Shown one piece after another: positions 12,369 to 23,481 of a DNA stretch of 64,000 nucleotides; within the stretch, counting starts at the first letter, position 1, and the number at the start of each line of letters is the position of its first letter. The DNA lies in the NCBI GenBank assembly GCA_024741835.1, contig JAENRP010000048.1:143730-207729 (forward strand). Direction: 5' to 3'. The notes under the pieces were generated by a model that saw only the letters and a program-made list of their open reading frames with translations, ran no database searches and had not been told where the DNA came from. This DNA is from Diplocarpon mali (lineage: Eukaryota; Ascomycota; Leotiomycetes; Helotiales; Drepanopezizaceae). The position numbers were made by a program, and so were the translations under genes.

Positions 12369-14196
12369 ATGGGGTTCCCTTTTTCCTACATCTGCGACCT
12401 CTTAGATGCCTTGGAGAAGATACACGTGCGTGAAATACGGCTCTTGCCAAAAGTTCGGGAAAGCCGTACTAGGGACACTATTGTGGACTGGTTCCGGAGG
12501 CACAAATGGAGAATCGACTCCTACGATACGGACAGCCACGCCGTCCTGATGATGTTGCGGCCCGAGAGGCAGATTGACCGAGAATACGGACTGGAGAACT
12601 TGGTACCAACCCTTGGAAAGATATTCAACATGCCTTTTGCGAGTTACGAGCGACTCAAGCAAGATACTCCCTTTCACGGTGATTTGGGGTCTCGTCTATG
12701 TCAGGTCATGGCGGTTATGCGCATTGTGAGTTGTCTCCCTGTGCTTCTGCGAATGCATAGCTCTAGTGATCAGATCCGGATTCTGCGCACTCCTTCAACG
12801 AGCTTTGTGACTCTGCATGGATAAGACGAGGCTCTTTTGTTCTATTTGACTTGTAGCCCTAGAACTCTACTTATATCAGCCTTAGAGCCCGCAAATATTT
12901 ACAAACGGCCAGATCACTGCCGACAAGATCGACCAGACGCTTCTCCGCATCGCCAGCTACAACAGTGGTTCCTCAGAGGCTGTTCGAAGCCTCGCCGAGC
13001 TGGGAAAGAAAGCGCCCAGCAAGTACTCTTTATTAGAGGAGCTGTACAATCATCTGCAGCCAGGAGAGGCGAAATGGTTGACTCGGATTATCCAGAAAGA
13101 CCTTGGCGAGGTCACTCTTCCTGTTACATTCGACCTCGGAGGCCAATTCTCAGGCTTGCCAAACATCTTCAAGGTCTCTGTACAGTTTCCTTCGCCCGGA
13201 CCTGTCGCTCTTCGGGGCGAAGGCTCGAGAATTACAACTGGTGAATCTTCGGCCGAGCTTTCGCACCTCTTGCCAACACCGCCTATGTCTTCTTGTTTGC
13301 TGCCAGCACATGATACTTCAGTTATCATGGCGAAGCCTGCGCCTCGGTATCGCGTCACCTTGGATCCCACAACTTCCCAACTTGCTGCTCCGGTCAAGAT
13401 ACATACGATATCTACGCCCACAGCTTCATCTCCTATCCGGTCTTCGACCGCAAAGCTAACAGCAGAACTCGAGATCCAGGCACCTTCCACACCGGCGAAA
13501 TCCTTTCCCCTCCCGTGCTTAACACCCACCAAATCCAGATGCGTTGTTACCAACAGCTGCATACGAAGACCATCGTCGGCATCGATTACGGCTGCCCCGA
13601 GCCTTGGTGACTTGAAACGGCCAAACCAGCTAGTGGCACCCGCAAGATCTGCTCCGAGTCTAATACCGGCCAACGTCTCCGCAGGCCCTAGTCAGCGTTG
13701 CCAGCCAGCCTCAACGAACACGCAGAATGACTCTGCAGCACCACCGACCAGCGAGTCGAGCCAACCGCCATCAACACCAGTCCACTTCAGCACGGGCAAA
13801 TGTACGCACGAGAGTCCTATCTCGAATATGCGCTGCCCCTTCTCGAAGGCCCTCCTCATTCTCTCTCCTTGCGTAGCGCGCACGCCCTACATCATCGAAA
13901 ACCTCATCTCCCTCCACGGAGCCCACTTCATCACCTCGCTCTCACACCTCTCGCACGCCTCCGTGCCACGACGTACGACTTCTGGGCTGCGCACCCGCAA
14001 ATTCCTCCTAGTCGAGGTAGAGCGGCCTGAGGAGACGGTGGGATTTTGCAAAAGAGCGGAAAGGAAAGTCAGGCGGCTGAAGTGGAAATGTGAGAGGGGA
14101 TATCCAGAAAGAATCCCGATATTCGATTGGAGGGTGCTGGAGGACTTCACGACGGGAGAGGGCCAATGGATGAAGCATTTTCAGGGGACGATATAG
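12369..14196 (+). CDS. DNA ligase-related protein lacking the catalytic core
   Basis: Exons 12369-12725 and 12913-14196, joined across a 187-bp intron (GTGAGT to CAG), keep frame and give 546 residues. Residues 1 to about 195 resemble the N-terminal helical domain of ATP-dependent DNA ligases as found in fungal Lig4-like proteins (start MGFPFSYICDLLDALEKIH; later ITADKIDQTLLRIAS, then EELYNHLQPGEAKWLTRIIQ). In a ligase, the adenylation domain with its K-x-D-G lysine motif and the OB fold should follow. Instead the frame runs directly into a Ser/Thr/Pro-rich linker with LPTPPMSS and then a C-terminal block from about residue 425 (CPFSKALLILSPC to IPIFDWRVLEDF), which looks like the tail of the same fungal ligase paralogues. 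No K-x-D-G motif occurs. Probably non-catalytic, by internal loss. A mis-assembled or further-spliced gene is possible. Confidence 0.65.
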
Positions 14197-15770
14197 GGAC
14201 TGTGATTCTCCGAGTTTGCGAGCGGGCTTGGTGTGGAGGTCTGTGTCTCGAGACGGCGTTGTGGCTAGCATTGTCTGATGCTGCGTTGGACTTGGACCTG
14301 GGCGTGGCTCTTGGACAATGGGTTTGGGGTTTGGGGTTTGATTGCCTTGAATGGCAAGGCAAGGTCGGGAGCATAGTAGCAGCGCTTGACGCGGTACGTT
14401 GGATAGGAGAATGTGTGGACTTGGAAGCGGGTTCGGCTACACGCTGACGACGTACCGTACTAGCCAATTGATGTCAGTCATCTGCCCGTTCAAGACACAA
14501 ACGAGATGTTCCAGACTCTCTCTCGCTGACAGGTTGCTATTGAAAATTATCTGATCGTTATACCTCCTAGGCATATTATATGGAGATTCCTGCTATCTGA
14601 ATATACACATATACATATATATGTACGTATGTACACACTCTTGTACCCGAGTAAGCTTTGAAATCACGAAGAGTCGGATCTCGCCCACGCTGGCTACCAA
14701 GGCCGCATTTCTGAGCCCTCGCTACCTCTCCACTACCACTCCAACCCGTCAAGCAGCCTCGGAACAGCATACACTGGTACGTCTCCCTCCGACTCTCCGA
14801 GTCACCCCCGCCAAAAGACGCGCTACTTCCCATGCAAAAGAAACTGCTTGGTGGTACAACACGACGCTTCAGTGGACGTGTTCTTCGCCTGTGCTCCTCT
14901 TCTGTTGTCCTTTGATCCTCCTCGTGTCTTCCTTTTGTTTTAGTCGTTGTGGCGTCTCCGGTATGGAACGGCCTGTCGGAGCAGTGGGAGCAGCTGGCGG
15001 TGGCTCGGCGTCGGGGACATCTCGGGCTTGCAGCGCGCACGTTCTTCCCTCCTCGCTATCATCTCAGCCCAGAACAGGGCTTCCGTCGGGAGGCTCGTCT
15101 GAGCGGCGATAGTAGAACGACTGAAGCCTAGCGAGAGAGAGGGGGGAGGAAAGGAGAGAGGGAAATGAAGAGGAGGAGAAGAGAGAGGGCGCGACGGCCC
15201 TGTCGGGTTGCTTGTCGCTGAGACCGGATCGAGATTGAGATCAAGACTGGCCATTGCGCATCAGCTATGCCAGTCCATAGAAGAACGTAGTTGAAGAAAA
15301 CAGAACAGAACAGAAAGCAGGCCCTTCTGCTCTCGACTTATTCCGTATATCCTAGACATACTTACATGAACCAGAACATACTCGATGGCAGGATCTCGGC
15401 TGTCAATCCCGGGGGAGGATTACCTTGATATCAGGTATCCGAGATCACTTGTCAGATATCTCCGAGCCCCCCCTTAAGAAAGACGCTGCAATGTCGACCA
15501 ACCGGGTTGAGCGAGGACTGTAGTTGAGGAGTCGTATGGCAGCGGCCTGATCCGTAACGCCTACCTATCTAGCAGCGTGATATACAGTATACACAAAACC
15601 CGAGCTAGAGCTCTCCAGCTCTTCATCTTGTCCGGACCGCCTCGCAGTGCCAATAGCAAGGACGAAGCGCGCTTGCGGTACATCATACGAGTCCTCGCCA
15701 TCTCGCCGAGCTCGCCTGCGACGATTCCCAGGCCCGTGACGGTCCGTCTTCGACTCTCCTTCACGCCCAC
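14197..15770. other. Intergenic, low complexity
   Basis: Includes a G-rich stretch (14290-14340, GGGTTTGG-like words), AT dinucleotide runs (14600-14625) and GA-rich runs (15130-15190). Overlapping open frames on both strands are compositional. Only 14940-15254 (-) is worth listing separately. Confidence 0.4.
14940..15254 (-). CDS. Possible small hypothetical protein or first exon
   Basis: A 104-residue frame starting MASLDLNLDPVSATSNP and containing a Pro/Ser/Leu-rich segment. It begins with a good ATG and could be a first exon, but no downstream exon or domain is recognisable, and the region is biased (GA/CT runs). I do not recognise it. Chance is a serious alternative. Confidence 0.2.
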   Translation of the reverse strand: MASLDLNLDPVSATSNPTGPSRPLSSPPLHFPLSFPPPSLSLGFSRSTIAAQTSLPTEALFWAEMIARREERARCKPEMSPTPSHRQLLPLLRQAVPYRRRHND

Positions 15771-16946
15771 CTAGTCAAGCTCGCTCGGCCGTCGCATGTA
15801 CGCGTCAATCGCAGCTGAGAAGGCCGCGAAGCCCGCACACCCCAGCGCAGCCGCCTGCGGGCCGGCAGGCGCCGCCAACGCGCCGCCCGTGATGCAGCCC
15901 GCCAGCACGCCGTTCACCAGGTCGTTCTTCGCGCGGAAGCCCTCGATGCAGCACTCGGTACCCGCGAAGATGGCGCCCACCTTGCCGAAGTTCTTGGCCG
16001 AGGAGAAGGAGCGCGCGCCCATGTCCTTCAGGCCGGCTTTCAGCTGTTGCCGGAGGGGGAGCGATTTTATCGCGTCGGCGGCGCCGCCGGGCGTGTGGAG
16101 GGGCGTGTCGTATTGCATCTACGGGAGGGGTCAGTCGGGATGGATGAAGAGAGGGGAGGGCAGGGGAGACGTACAGAGGCCATGAACAGGCCAAAGGCAC
16201 CGCCGAGTGCGAAGCCCATCACGCCTGAGACGGCGGTCTTGCCGGGACAGGATTCCATCATCCTCTGCATCTGTAGGGGGGTTGCTGTCAGCGCTTGTTC
16301 TCTTTCTCATGTACCAGAAGGCAATGCGACCAGCCCTCCTCCTCTGCCCTCTTGCACTATGTCGTTTCCCAGTCGTTCTCCAGGAGACGTGCCAGTCGCA
16401 AGGGCGGGTATCGGGAGAGGAGGTTCGTATATCTGATTCCGCGACCCCACGGACATCGGCTCCCTCATCTGAATCCCCATCACATCACAAGCCTTCCTCT
16501 GTATTTCCCAACCCTGACCCCTTTCACCCTCGCCCACGGCCTGTCCATCTCCCCTCTTATCTCCATCCCAACCAACAGTCTCTTCAGAGCCAGCCCCTCT
16601 CCTCCCATCCCAGCTCCCGAGTCCCCTCCCTCCCCGTCCCCGTCGCAGCGACCGCCCCTCAGCCTCCAACCACTCGTCGTCCCCGTCCTATCTCCAACCC
16701 CTCCTCAGAGCCCTCTCCCTCCGATGCTGGGTCTCCCACCCTAAACCCTCTTCCCATCTTCTTATCCCCCCATCCCAAGTCTCCCCCCCCTCCCAAGAAC
16801 CAACATGCCAGCCTCCCTCCCAGCACGACAGAGAAGAACGAAGGATCAGAAGAAAAGGGGCAACCTACATTCCGAACCATCATCTTCGCCTGCTCCTCCT
16901 CCGCGCTCGCCTGCACGCCGCCGTATCCACTCATCGGGCCGTTCAT
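15771..16946 (-). CDS. tim22: Mitochondrial inner membrane translocase TIM22
   Basis: Three exons on the minus strand, 16946-16869, 16270-16175 and 16118-15771, all in phase 0, encode 173 residues. TIM22 is the channel-forming subunit of the carrier translocase that inserts multi-span carrier proteins into the mitochondrial inner membrane. Diagnostic features are the polar N-terminus ([10 protein letters not shown]), [13 protein letters not shown] with Cys34, glycine-rich helices typical of the Tim17/22/23 family, [18 protein letters not shown], and [14 protein letters not shown] with Cys114-Cys115. The Cys34 and Cys114/115 region corresponds to the conserved cysteines that form the intramolecular disulphide in this family. 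Length is slightly short for the family but complete. Intron 2 is 56 bp, whereas intron 1 is unusually long (598 bp) and strongly pyrimidine/purine-biased. Confidence 0.95.
16271..16868 (-). other. Long biased intron 1 of tim22
   Basis: Between GTAGGT at 16868 and the CAG before 16270. From about 16330 to 16810 the plus strand is dominated by C and T, so the transcript is G/A-rich. The bias keeps a long frame open on the plus strand (see rejected items). No conserved element is recognised. Confidence 0.7.
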
Positions 16947-17196
16947 CGCTCCAGCGGACAATCAGTCCAGCGCACCGTCCCACCGCAGGATAAGCGTGAA
17001 GCAGCACAAAGACACAACCCGAATCAAACAAGAGCAGCCAGCAGCCGACGAGGACCAGAATCCGCAGGCGGGGCGTGAGACGACAGCAGCCGGGAGGGTA
17101 CTTGCTCTACAGAGGTTCACGACGTTGAGTACAACTTGCCTCTTTTTTTTTTTTTCTCCCGCGAGGCTGGGCATGGTCTGTGCTGCGGCGAGGCTG

Positions 17197-17208
17197 NNNN
17201 NNNNNNNN
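17197..17208. other. Assembly gap (12 N) flanked by homopolymers
   Basis: Twelve N followed directly by a 20-base A run (17209-17228). About 40 bases to the left is a T run. The gap lies in the tim22 upstream region and was probably caused by the homopolymers. Confidence 0.95.
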
Positions 17209-17228
17209 AAAAAAAAAAAAAAAAAAAA

Positions 17229-17681
17229 GGAACGTTGATGCCCAGAGGTTTAGAAGGCCGCGAATACTTTCTGCCGGCTCTGGAGGGGAGGGGACGAGAG
17301 GTGTGGTGTAGTGCTTCGCACTGTGCGATGGGTATGGGCACATCTGAGCAGTTTGGTGATGGACTCTCTGGGCGCCGGGGGGGGGTACGATGGCACGAGT
17401 ACGATGTACAGGTACAGGCGGCTAGTTGTGAGCACCAGCACCAGTAGAGCAGAGCAGAGCAGAGCACAACACAAACACGCGCATCTCGACTCGTGAGCTT
17501 CATTAGAGCAGGCTTTTCAGTTCAGCTCTGGTCTCTGATCGTGGTACCTGCGCTCAGGCGTGTTATGTACAGCAAGGTGCCCATGCATCCCCTGACGCTC
17601 ATCCGAATTATGTATATCTCTACCTAGCAACCCGGCTGCAAGTCTGATCCCCCGTGACATCGTAACAAACCAGGCGGCCCG
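17229..17681. other. Intergenic between azgA 3' end and tim22 promoter
   Basis: Contains an AGAGC microsatellite near 17446-17466 and a G run near 17378-17386. No gene seen. Confidence 0.4.
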
Positions 17682-19880
17682 TCAAGCCAGCTTGGTGCCC
17701 TTCTCCGCGTCAGCCGGCGAGTGAACGATCGCGCCGTCCCCCTCGTCTTCTGCCCGATGCCCCGATGCCGTGTCGGGGGTGAGGGGTGCGGTGGAGATCT
17801 TCGCGGCGGTGTCGTCGTCGTGCCAGAAGTCTTTCTTGCTAGCGGGGGAGTTAGTATCTCTTCTTTTCTTTTTCTTTCCCCTTCCTCTGCTGTGCTCGGA
17901 CGGAGTCGGGCGAGATGACCACAAGAGAGGGCGCGGAACGTCAAAAGCAAGCGTGGGAAGCATGGGGCAAGGTGGGAGGAGAAAAAAAGGAATGAAACAT
18001 ACCCCCTCGCAGCCCGCAGCACCCACGCCGGCAGCAGACCGCCCGTGATCTTCCACGTCCACGGCTCCTTGAACTCCTGGTCCGGCGCGACGATGCGTCC
18101 GCCGCTGGCCAGCTCGATCAACCACACGGTCGTGTTGATGATCATGTACGAGACGATGCCCGCAATGAGGCCATACGCGATCGAGTAGGTGAATGGCATG
18201 ACGGCAATCGTGACGAAAGCGGGCAGGGCGTCGCCCAAGTACTTCCAGTTGATGTCTTTGGCCGCACTGGCCATCATGGCGCCGACGATGATCAAGGTGC
18301 AGCCGGTGGCCCAGGGGGGGATGGATGCGAAGATCGGCGCGAAGAAGATGGAGATGAAGAAGCAGATGCCGGTGACCATGGCCGTGATCCCCGTCTTGCC
18401 GCCCTCGGAGATGCCGGCCCCGGACTCGATGAAGGCCGTCACGGGCGAGAGGCCGAAGAGGGAGCCGATGGAGATGCCGAGCGCTGCGGATCGTCAGCAT
18501 CGCGGTTCGCTTGCGGGGGGAGGGGGGAAGGGGGGAGAGGGGGGACGTACCATCGACCAGGTACGCGACCGCCGAACCCTCGAAATCTTGCGTCTCGGGA
18601 TCTATGGCGCCTGAGAAGCGCGCCATGGAGTACAGCGTGCCGGTGCAGTCCAGGATATCGACGTAGAGGAAGGTGAGGAAGGCCAGGCCGAACTGACTGT
18701 TCGCGCCCGAGATGTCCCACTCGTTGACGCCCAGCGTCTCCCGAATCGGGTGGAAGGTGACGACCTTCTGGAAGAAGGCAAAGTTGGCATCGCCCACGAC
18801 GGTGTGGGGGAAGAAGGTCACGTCGGTCGATCGCGGCCACGAGATGATGGAGACGAGCAGGATGCCGGCGATGATGGCGCCCTTGACCTTGTACATCAGC
18901 AGGACGGCCGTCAGGAAACCACCGCAGAAGATGCCGATCCAGAGGGTGGGCGCGCGCATCTTCTCCGACGTGGGACACGAGCCGTCGTTGGCCTCGAGGA
19001 TGGCCTGGGTACAGCCTGCGAGCTCCAAGGGCGTCGACGAGGCGCCGACGATGGCCCCGATTCCGGCGCTGTAGGTCATCCCGATGATGGCTACACTGGA
19101 TCAGCCCGGCTCGGCTCTGCTCTGGTCTGGGGGCGCGGGGGGGGACTCACTCAGGTACAGGCCGATTCCCACGCCCGAGCCCAGCTTGATGGAGGCCGGA
19201 ATGGCGCGAGCGAGCCACTGGCGCATCCCGAGCAGCGAGAGGCCGACGAAGACGAAGCCCTCGATGAAGATGGCGGTCAGGGCCAGCTGGTAGGGGACCG
19301 GGCCAAAGCCGTAGGGGCCGACCACCGTGTAGGCAAAGTAGGCGTTCAGTCCCATGCCGGGGGCGAGCGCAATGGGCATGTTGGCGAAGAGGCCCATGGC
19401 GAAGGAGGTGAGGGCGGAGATGGCCGCGGTGGCGGTGATGAAGTCCCGGGTCAAGCGACCGAGGCAGAGTCCGTAGTCCTCTTGGAGAGGGCAGTCGAAG
19501 GGGGATTGGGCCAGACAAGGGCCACAGGTGCCGCCGCTGGCGGTGGTGATGTTGGCGTTGACCTGGGGGGGGGGGATTTTGCACTGGTCAGCCAGCGGCT
19601 CTGCTCTCTCGTCTTGTGAGGGGAGGGGGGGGAGGGGGGTTTGCACTGGTCAGCCAGCGGCTCTGCTCTCTCGTCTTGTGAGGCTGGGGGGGGGTGTTCA
19701 CGAATAACTGACCGAGATGATGTAGGCCATCGCAAAAAAGGTGGCCAAGCCAGCCCGAACCTCGGTCAGGAATCTCGCGCCCTGCCTCGCCTTGGGATGC
19801 CCGGAGCCCTCGAGACGAAAGCGGCGGCCGACGAGGCTCTGGGCCACCACATCGTTGATCCGCGTTGCCAGAGCGACCAT
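17682..19880 (-). CDS. azgA: AzgA-family adenine/guanine/hypoxanthine transporter
   Basis: Five exons (19880-19713, 19562-19151, 19090-18551, 18483-18003, 17838-17682) splice in frame to 585 residues, close to the length of characterised fungal AzgA. It is a plasma-membrane proton symporter for purines of the AzgA/NAT-like fold with many membrane helices. Diagnostic segments are RFLTEVRAGLATFFAMAYII near the N-terminus, the re-entrant PGMGLNAYFAYTVVG, QLALTAIFIEGFVF, LTIIGMTYSAGIGAI formed across intron 2, FLYVDILDCTGTLY, and ESGAGISEGGKTGITAM with FFAPIFASIPPWATG. The C-terminal tail is hydrophilic. Introns are 150, 60, 67 and 164 bp. Coding sequence is GC-rich, so both antisense frames stay open by composition. 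The start ATG at 19880 is the first in frame after the upstream stop-free stretch that contains no other ATG. Confidence 0.93.
19578..19683. repeat. Direct duplication in azgA intron 1
   Basis: A 44-bp block (starts TTTGCACTGGTCAGCCAGCG) occurs identically at 19578-19621 and 19640-19683, 62 bp apart, separated by a G-rich spacer. It accounts for the greater length of intron 1 and looks like a recent slippage duplication primed by the G runs. Confidence 0.9.
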
Positions 19881-20285
19881 GTTGATGCGAGAAGGGGAAC
19901 AAGCGATCAGCCACACGCACCCCTCGCCGTTTCAGTCGAAGCGCAACCAGATTGTGAGGGGCAGCAGACGCGGGGGAGAGCAGACCGCACGGCGCGGACT
20001 TGACATATATATATACATATACTCCTCTGTCTCTCTCTCTCGCACGGGATGCTTATCTCGGAGGCGGTCGGTCGTCTCCAGACCTTATTTGTTCTGCGCT
20101 TGATAGGCCGTGTGCCAAGCGGCCGAACGAAGCTGTCCAGCTTGGCGGACGGATGACAGATCGTGGCTGGTCTGGGACTGGCGGGAGAAGATGGTTTGAT
20201 GGAAGCTCGGCCGATGGTCGTGAGCACTTGGTGGCTCAGTTCGGCACTCGGGCATTTTGGCTGGTGCCAGACCGAAGCGAATGTG

Positions 20286-20436
20286 ATGCAATGACAACAG
20301 CAATAGCACAGCAATCGCAATAGCAATAGCCACCGCAATAGCAATAGCCACAGCACAGCAATAGCCACAGCACAGCAATCGCAGTAGCAATAGCCACAGC
20401 AATACCAATACCAATAGCAATACCAATACCAAGACA
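20286..20436. repeat. Degenerate CAATAGC-type microsatellite
   Basis: Interrupted repeats of AATAGC, ACAGCA and AATACC units fill this stretch, keeping leucine/tyrosine- and cysteine-rich frames open on the minus strand by composition. Confidence 0.85.
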
Positions 20437-21435
20437 GCGAGACTCCATCACTTGGACTCCCGCGTTCCCTCTCACCTCTCCTCGACTTTCCCATCTCCTC
20501 GCCGCAACACCACCAACCAACCCCAACACAGCGCCACGCGACACACCATCCCATTGTCCCCCAGAATCCGCCTCTTCCCCCCTCTTCCCCCCCCTTTGAC
20601 CGACGTTCCCTCTGCGCGAGAAGCCAGGGCCGACAAGCAGGGATCCGCGCCCTGTCGTCCCCGTATCACGTGAGGTGCAGCCAAAGTGCAGCTTTCATTC
20701 CCCCCCCCCCCCTCGTCGGCGCGGCAGCCCGCAGGGAAACCTGCCGCTGTCAAACGAGCAGCAGCAGACGTGCCGCGGACTGAGATTGACTCTCCCGGTC
20801 ACGGTGTACGGCCGGGTGGCCAGCAACTGGCTCGGCTCGGTGCACCCGCCTCGACGCGGGAGGGAAAGCCAGCGGCGATGGGGGGGGGGATTGTGAGAGA
20901 GGACAGCGGCGATGGGGGGGCTGGCGTGCGAGTGGACAGCGGCGGCGTGTTCTCTGACGGCTTTGCGCGTCGTACGTTGTATTCTCGCTCTGGGTCCCGG
21001 GGGCTTTTTCTTCCTTTTGTTCCTTTTTTTCCTTTTTTTTTCTTGTTTCTTCTCCTTCTTCTGGTATGCCGGGAAGATGCCTCCCCTGCTACGGCTGCTG
21101 CTCGGGCATTGTATTGTCATCGCAGGCGGGGGGGCCATGGGGAGGGGGGGCTGGGAGGGCAGAAGGTATGGCGTGGAGGCGCTGCCGGTCATCCTGGTCC
21201 GTGGCGGGAAGCTGATGGGTGATTTCCCGGGCGCGGAGGAGAGAGGGGCAGAGAGATACTTGGGTGGCCGAGGTAGCGGCGATAGAATGGAAGGATGGTG
21301 AGGTTGCATCTTGCCAGAGGCGTGGGAACGAGGGAATTGATACTGTATATGGCATCACTCACAGGATTGGATATGCAATTGCCGACCTCTCCCGCAGTAG
21401 TAAGTCTGCCCTCGCAGCCGACGTCTATATATCCA

Positions 21436-21826
21436 ATATCTAATACTAATGCCGAATACTAATAACTAATCCTCATAACTAATACTCATAACTAATACTC
21501 ATAACTTATACTAATAACTTATACTAATAACTTATACTAATAACTTATACTAATAACTAATACTAATAACTTATACCAATAACTTATACTAATAACTTAT
21601 ACTAATAACTAATACTAATGCCTAATACTAATGCCGAATACTAATAACTAATACTCATAACTAATACTCATAACTTATACTAATAACTTATACTAATAAC
21701 TTATACTAATATCTAATACTAATAACTTATACTCATAACTTATACTAATAACTTATACTGATAACTTATACTAACATCTAATACCAACACCTAATACTAA
21801 TGCCTAATACTAATACCTACCTAATC
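21436..21826. repeat. 13-bp AT-rich minisatellite
   Basis: About thirty tandem units with a 13-base period, the commonest unit being ACTAATAACTTAT with variants such as ACTCATAACTAAT and ACTAATGCCTAAT. Units of the variant types are interspersed, so the array has expanded by unequal exchange of mixed blocks. Confidence 0.9.
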
Positions 21827-22850
21827 CCTCCAACCCGCAAGTATCAAAACATCACGCCAACCTCTCGCCTTCGGCACCCGGAAAAGATACTCGTGATCCC
21901 CTTGGTCGGGACATGTGGTGCGAAGGGAGTGCTTGGTACTTCTGTAAGTCTCGCTGTCCGTGTCTCCCAAGTGAGGCTGGAGACCGAGACACACGCGCGC
22001 GAGGTGTCACGATTACTCACATCCCAGCGCCGTCGTCCGCGTGGGAGATGCCCCGGCCCACGTGCGCGGGTGCGGCTGGTCGGCGGGCGCGACATGGTCA
22101 CACTGTCGCAGCTCTGGTCTCTCGTCATCTTCTGCTCTTACCGACGCGGCAAGCCGTCAAGCGTCGTTCCCTGTGGGACAGGACCGGATCTCTTCCTGGA
22201 ACGCGGACGGACAAGAAGGAGAAGAAGAAACCCCACACCAGAACTAGGATTGTGCGAAATGCTTCGTCGGTCTTTTTTCCTTGCGTATTGTGCAGACAAC
22301 CCCCGATGGTATCATGCGGAGGTACAGGCGTCCAGGGGCTCCTTGTGAATAGCTGACAAGACGAAGGAGTAGGGTATGGGTATGGGTGTAGGTGTTGGCC
22401 GGGTATGGTCCATGTAATCAAGCAAGAAACGCGTTGGAGCTTTAGATCTATCCCCTCTTCTCTCTCGGGAGAGAAGAGAGAAGAGAGCAGAGATCTTCGG
22501 CGGACAGGGAGGTAAACAGCTAGGCAACCTCCCGAATTCCCAACGCCTTGAAAACTTGAAAAATCCAAGACCGGAGTTGGAGAGGGGAAGCTGGGACAGG
22601 CGGAGAGCTGATCCCCTCTCCGTCTCGCGTGGATATCAGTTCGGAGATGTGATGGACACTTATCGCCAGACAGGATACCCTCGCTTGACATCTACAGTAG
22701 CTCTTATTGACTCCCGCAGAGACTATCCTAGTATGACGGCCTGCTGAGCAATCAGACGGATGCCATGATCAAGTAGGATCCTGGTCTCTGCAAGACCTGC
22801 CAAGCAGCAAGCCCTTGCGTCGAGATGCGCAACTCTTGACCCGACGAGAA

Positions 22851-23476
22851 TGGCTTGCTCACACTTGCTTCCTGACCGTGATGTACCCCTAAACACCTTT
22901 TTGAATGGAAAGGGTGTTATTAGTCAGCCCATAGGGTGCCTTAGGCACTTAGATGTACTATAAATATCTTCCCTTAGAGGTTACTCCTTTAAGTCTAATA
23001 TAACTTCCTATTATACTAGTTATTTGGTGGAGGAGCTAGGGAATTCTTGGCTTTATTTTGTCTACGCGTTTTTAGTAAGGCTATTTACACTTTATTTTTA
23101 TCCTCCTATTCGACCTCGTCGTCGGTTATTATTAGACTTAGCTTAGGAAGAGTTTTTCATCTGCTAGATACTATTTCAATAGCTACTATAGTATATTACT
23201 AAGCTACCTCCCTTTGACCTTATACTACGTTATTAGGACTATAGCCTTTACTTTGAAAGCGAGCCTGTTTTAGCAAGCTGAGAATTAGAACTTATAATAG
23301 GTATAGATCTTAACGCGTTGTTTAGTATCCTATTGCGCTAATAATCCCTTTTTCTGACATTTTCATTTTTTCGCATTATGCGAGGAAGTAGCAAAACGCG
23401 TCTTTACGTAACGTTATCTCTTAATTAAGTGAAATAGCATTAGTCTATACCTGCCTTAGTTATACTATACTACTTA
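22851..23476 (+). mobile_element. Left remnant of an old decayed element
   Basis: The base composition changes abruptly here to TA-rich sequence with many stops in all frames. The stretch is interrupted at 23481/23482 by the chromovirus insertion and continues at 30518, because the 5-bp target duplication ATAAC marks the join. It is most likely the upstream part of the decayed Gypsy-like element that continues to about 36.65 kb. I cannot see its LTR. Confidence 0.5.
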
Positions 23477-23481
23477 ATAAC

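Larger units (their letters stand above)
19881..22850. other. Gene-free low-complexity tract
   Basis: About 3 kb between azgA and the transposon block. It holds the azgA upstream region, AT/TA and CT dinucleotide runs (20005-20040), the AATAGC-type repeat, a C run at about 20700, T-rich homopolymers (21020-21060), the 13-bp minisatellite, and a GA/CT inverted patch near 22465-22490. Open frames here are compositional. No recognisable protein. Confidence 0.5.

Noticed and set aside
13103..13459. Alternative frame overlapping the ligase-like gene
   Set aside because: No domain logic. The frame continuing from the N-terminal ligase domain (GLPNIFKVSVQFP, LPTPPMSS, then the C-terminal block) is the coherent one.
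16207..17238. 343-codon plus-strand frame
   Set aside because: Antisense to the tim22 exons and intron, Pro/Ser/His-rich from C/T bias, and it runs across the N gap. Compositional.
18750..19619. 289-codon plus-strand frame rich in Gly/Glu/Asp
   Set aside because: Exactly antisense to GC-rich azgA exons and crosses an azgA intron.
21800..22348. 182-codon plus-strand frame
   Set aside because: Begins in the minisatellite, no recognisable domain, and heavily Arg-rich by composition.
1..22850. Secondary-metabolite or other gene cluster
   Set aside because: Genes are unrelated housekeeping or unknown functions on mixed strands. No backbone synthase or regulator is present.
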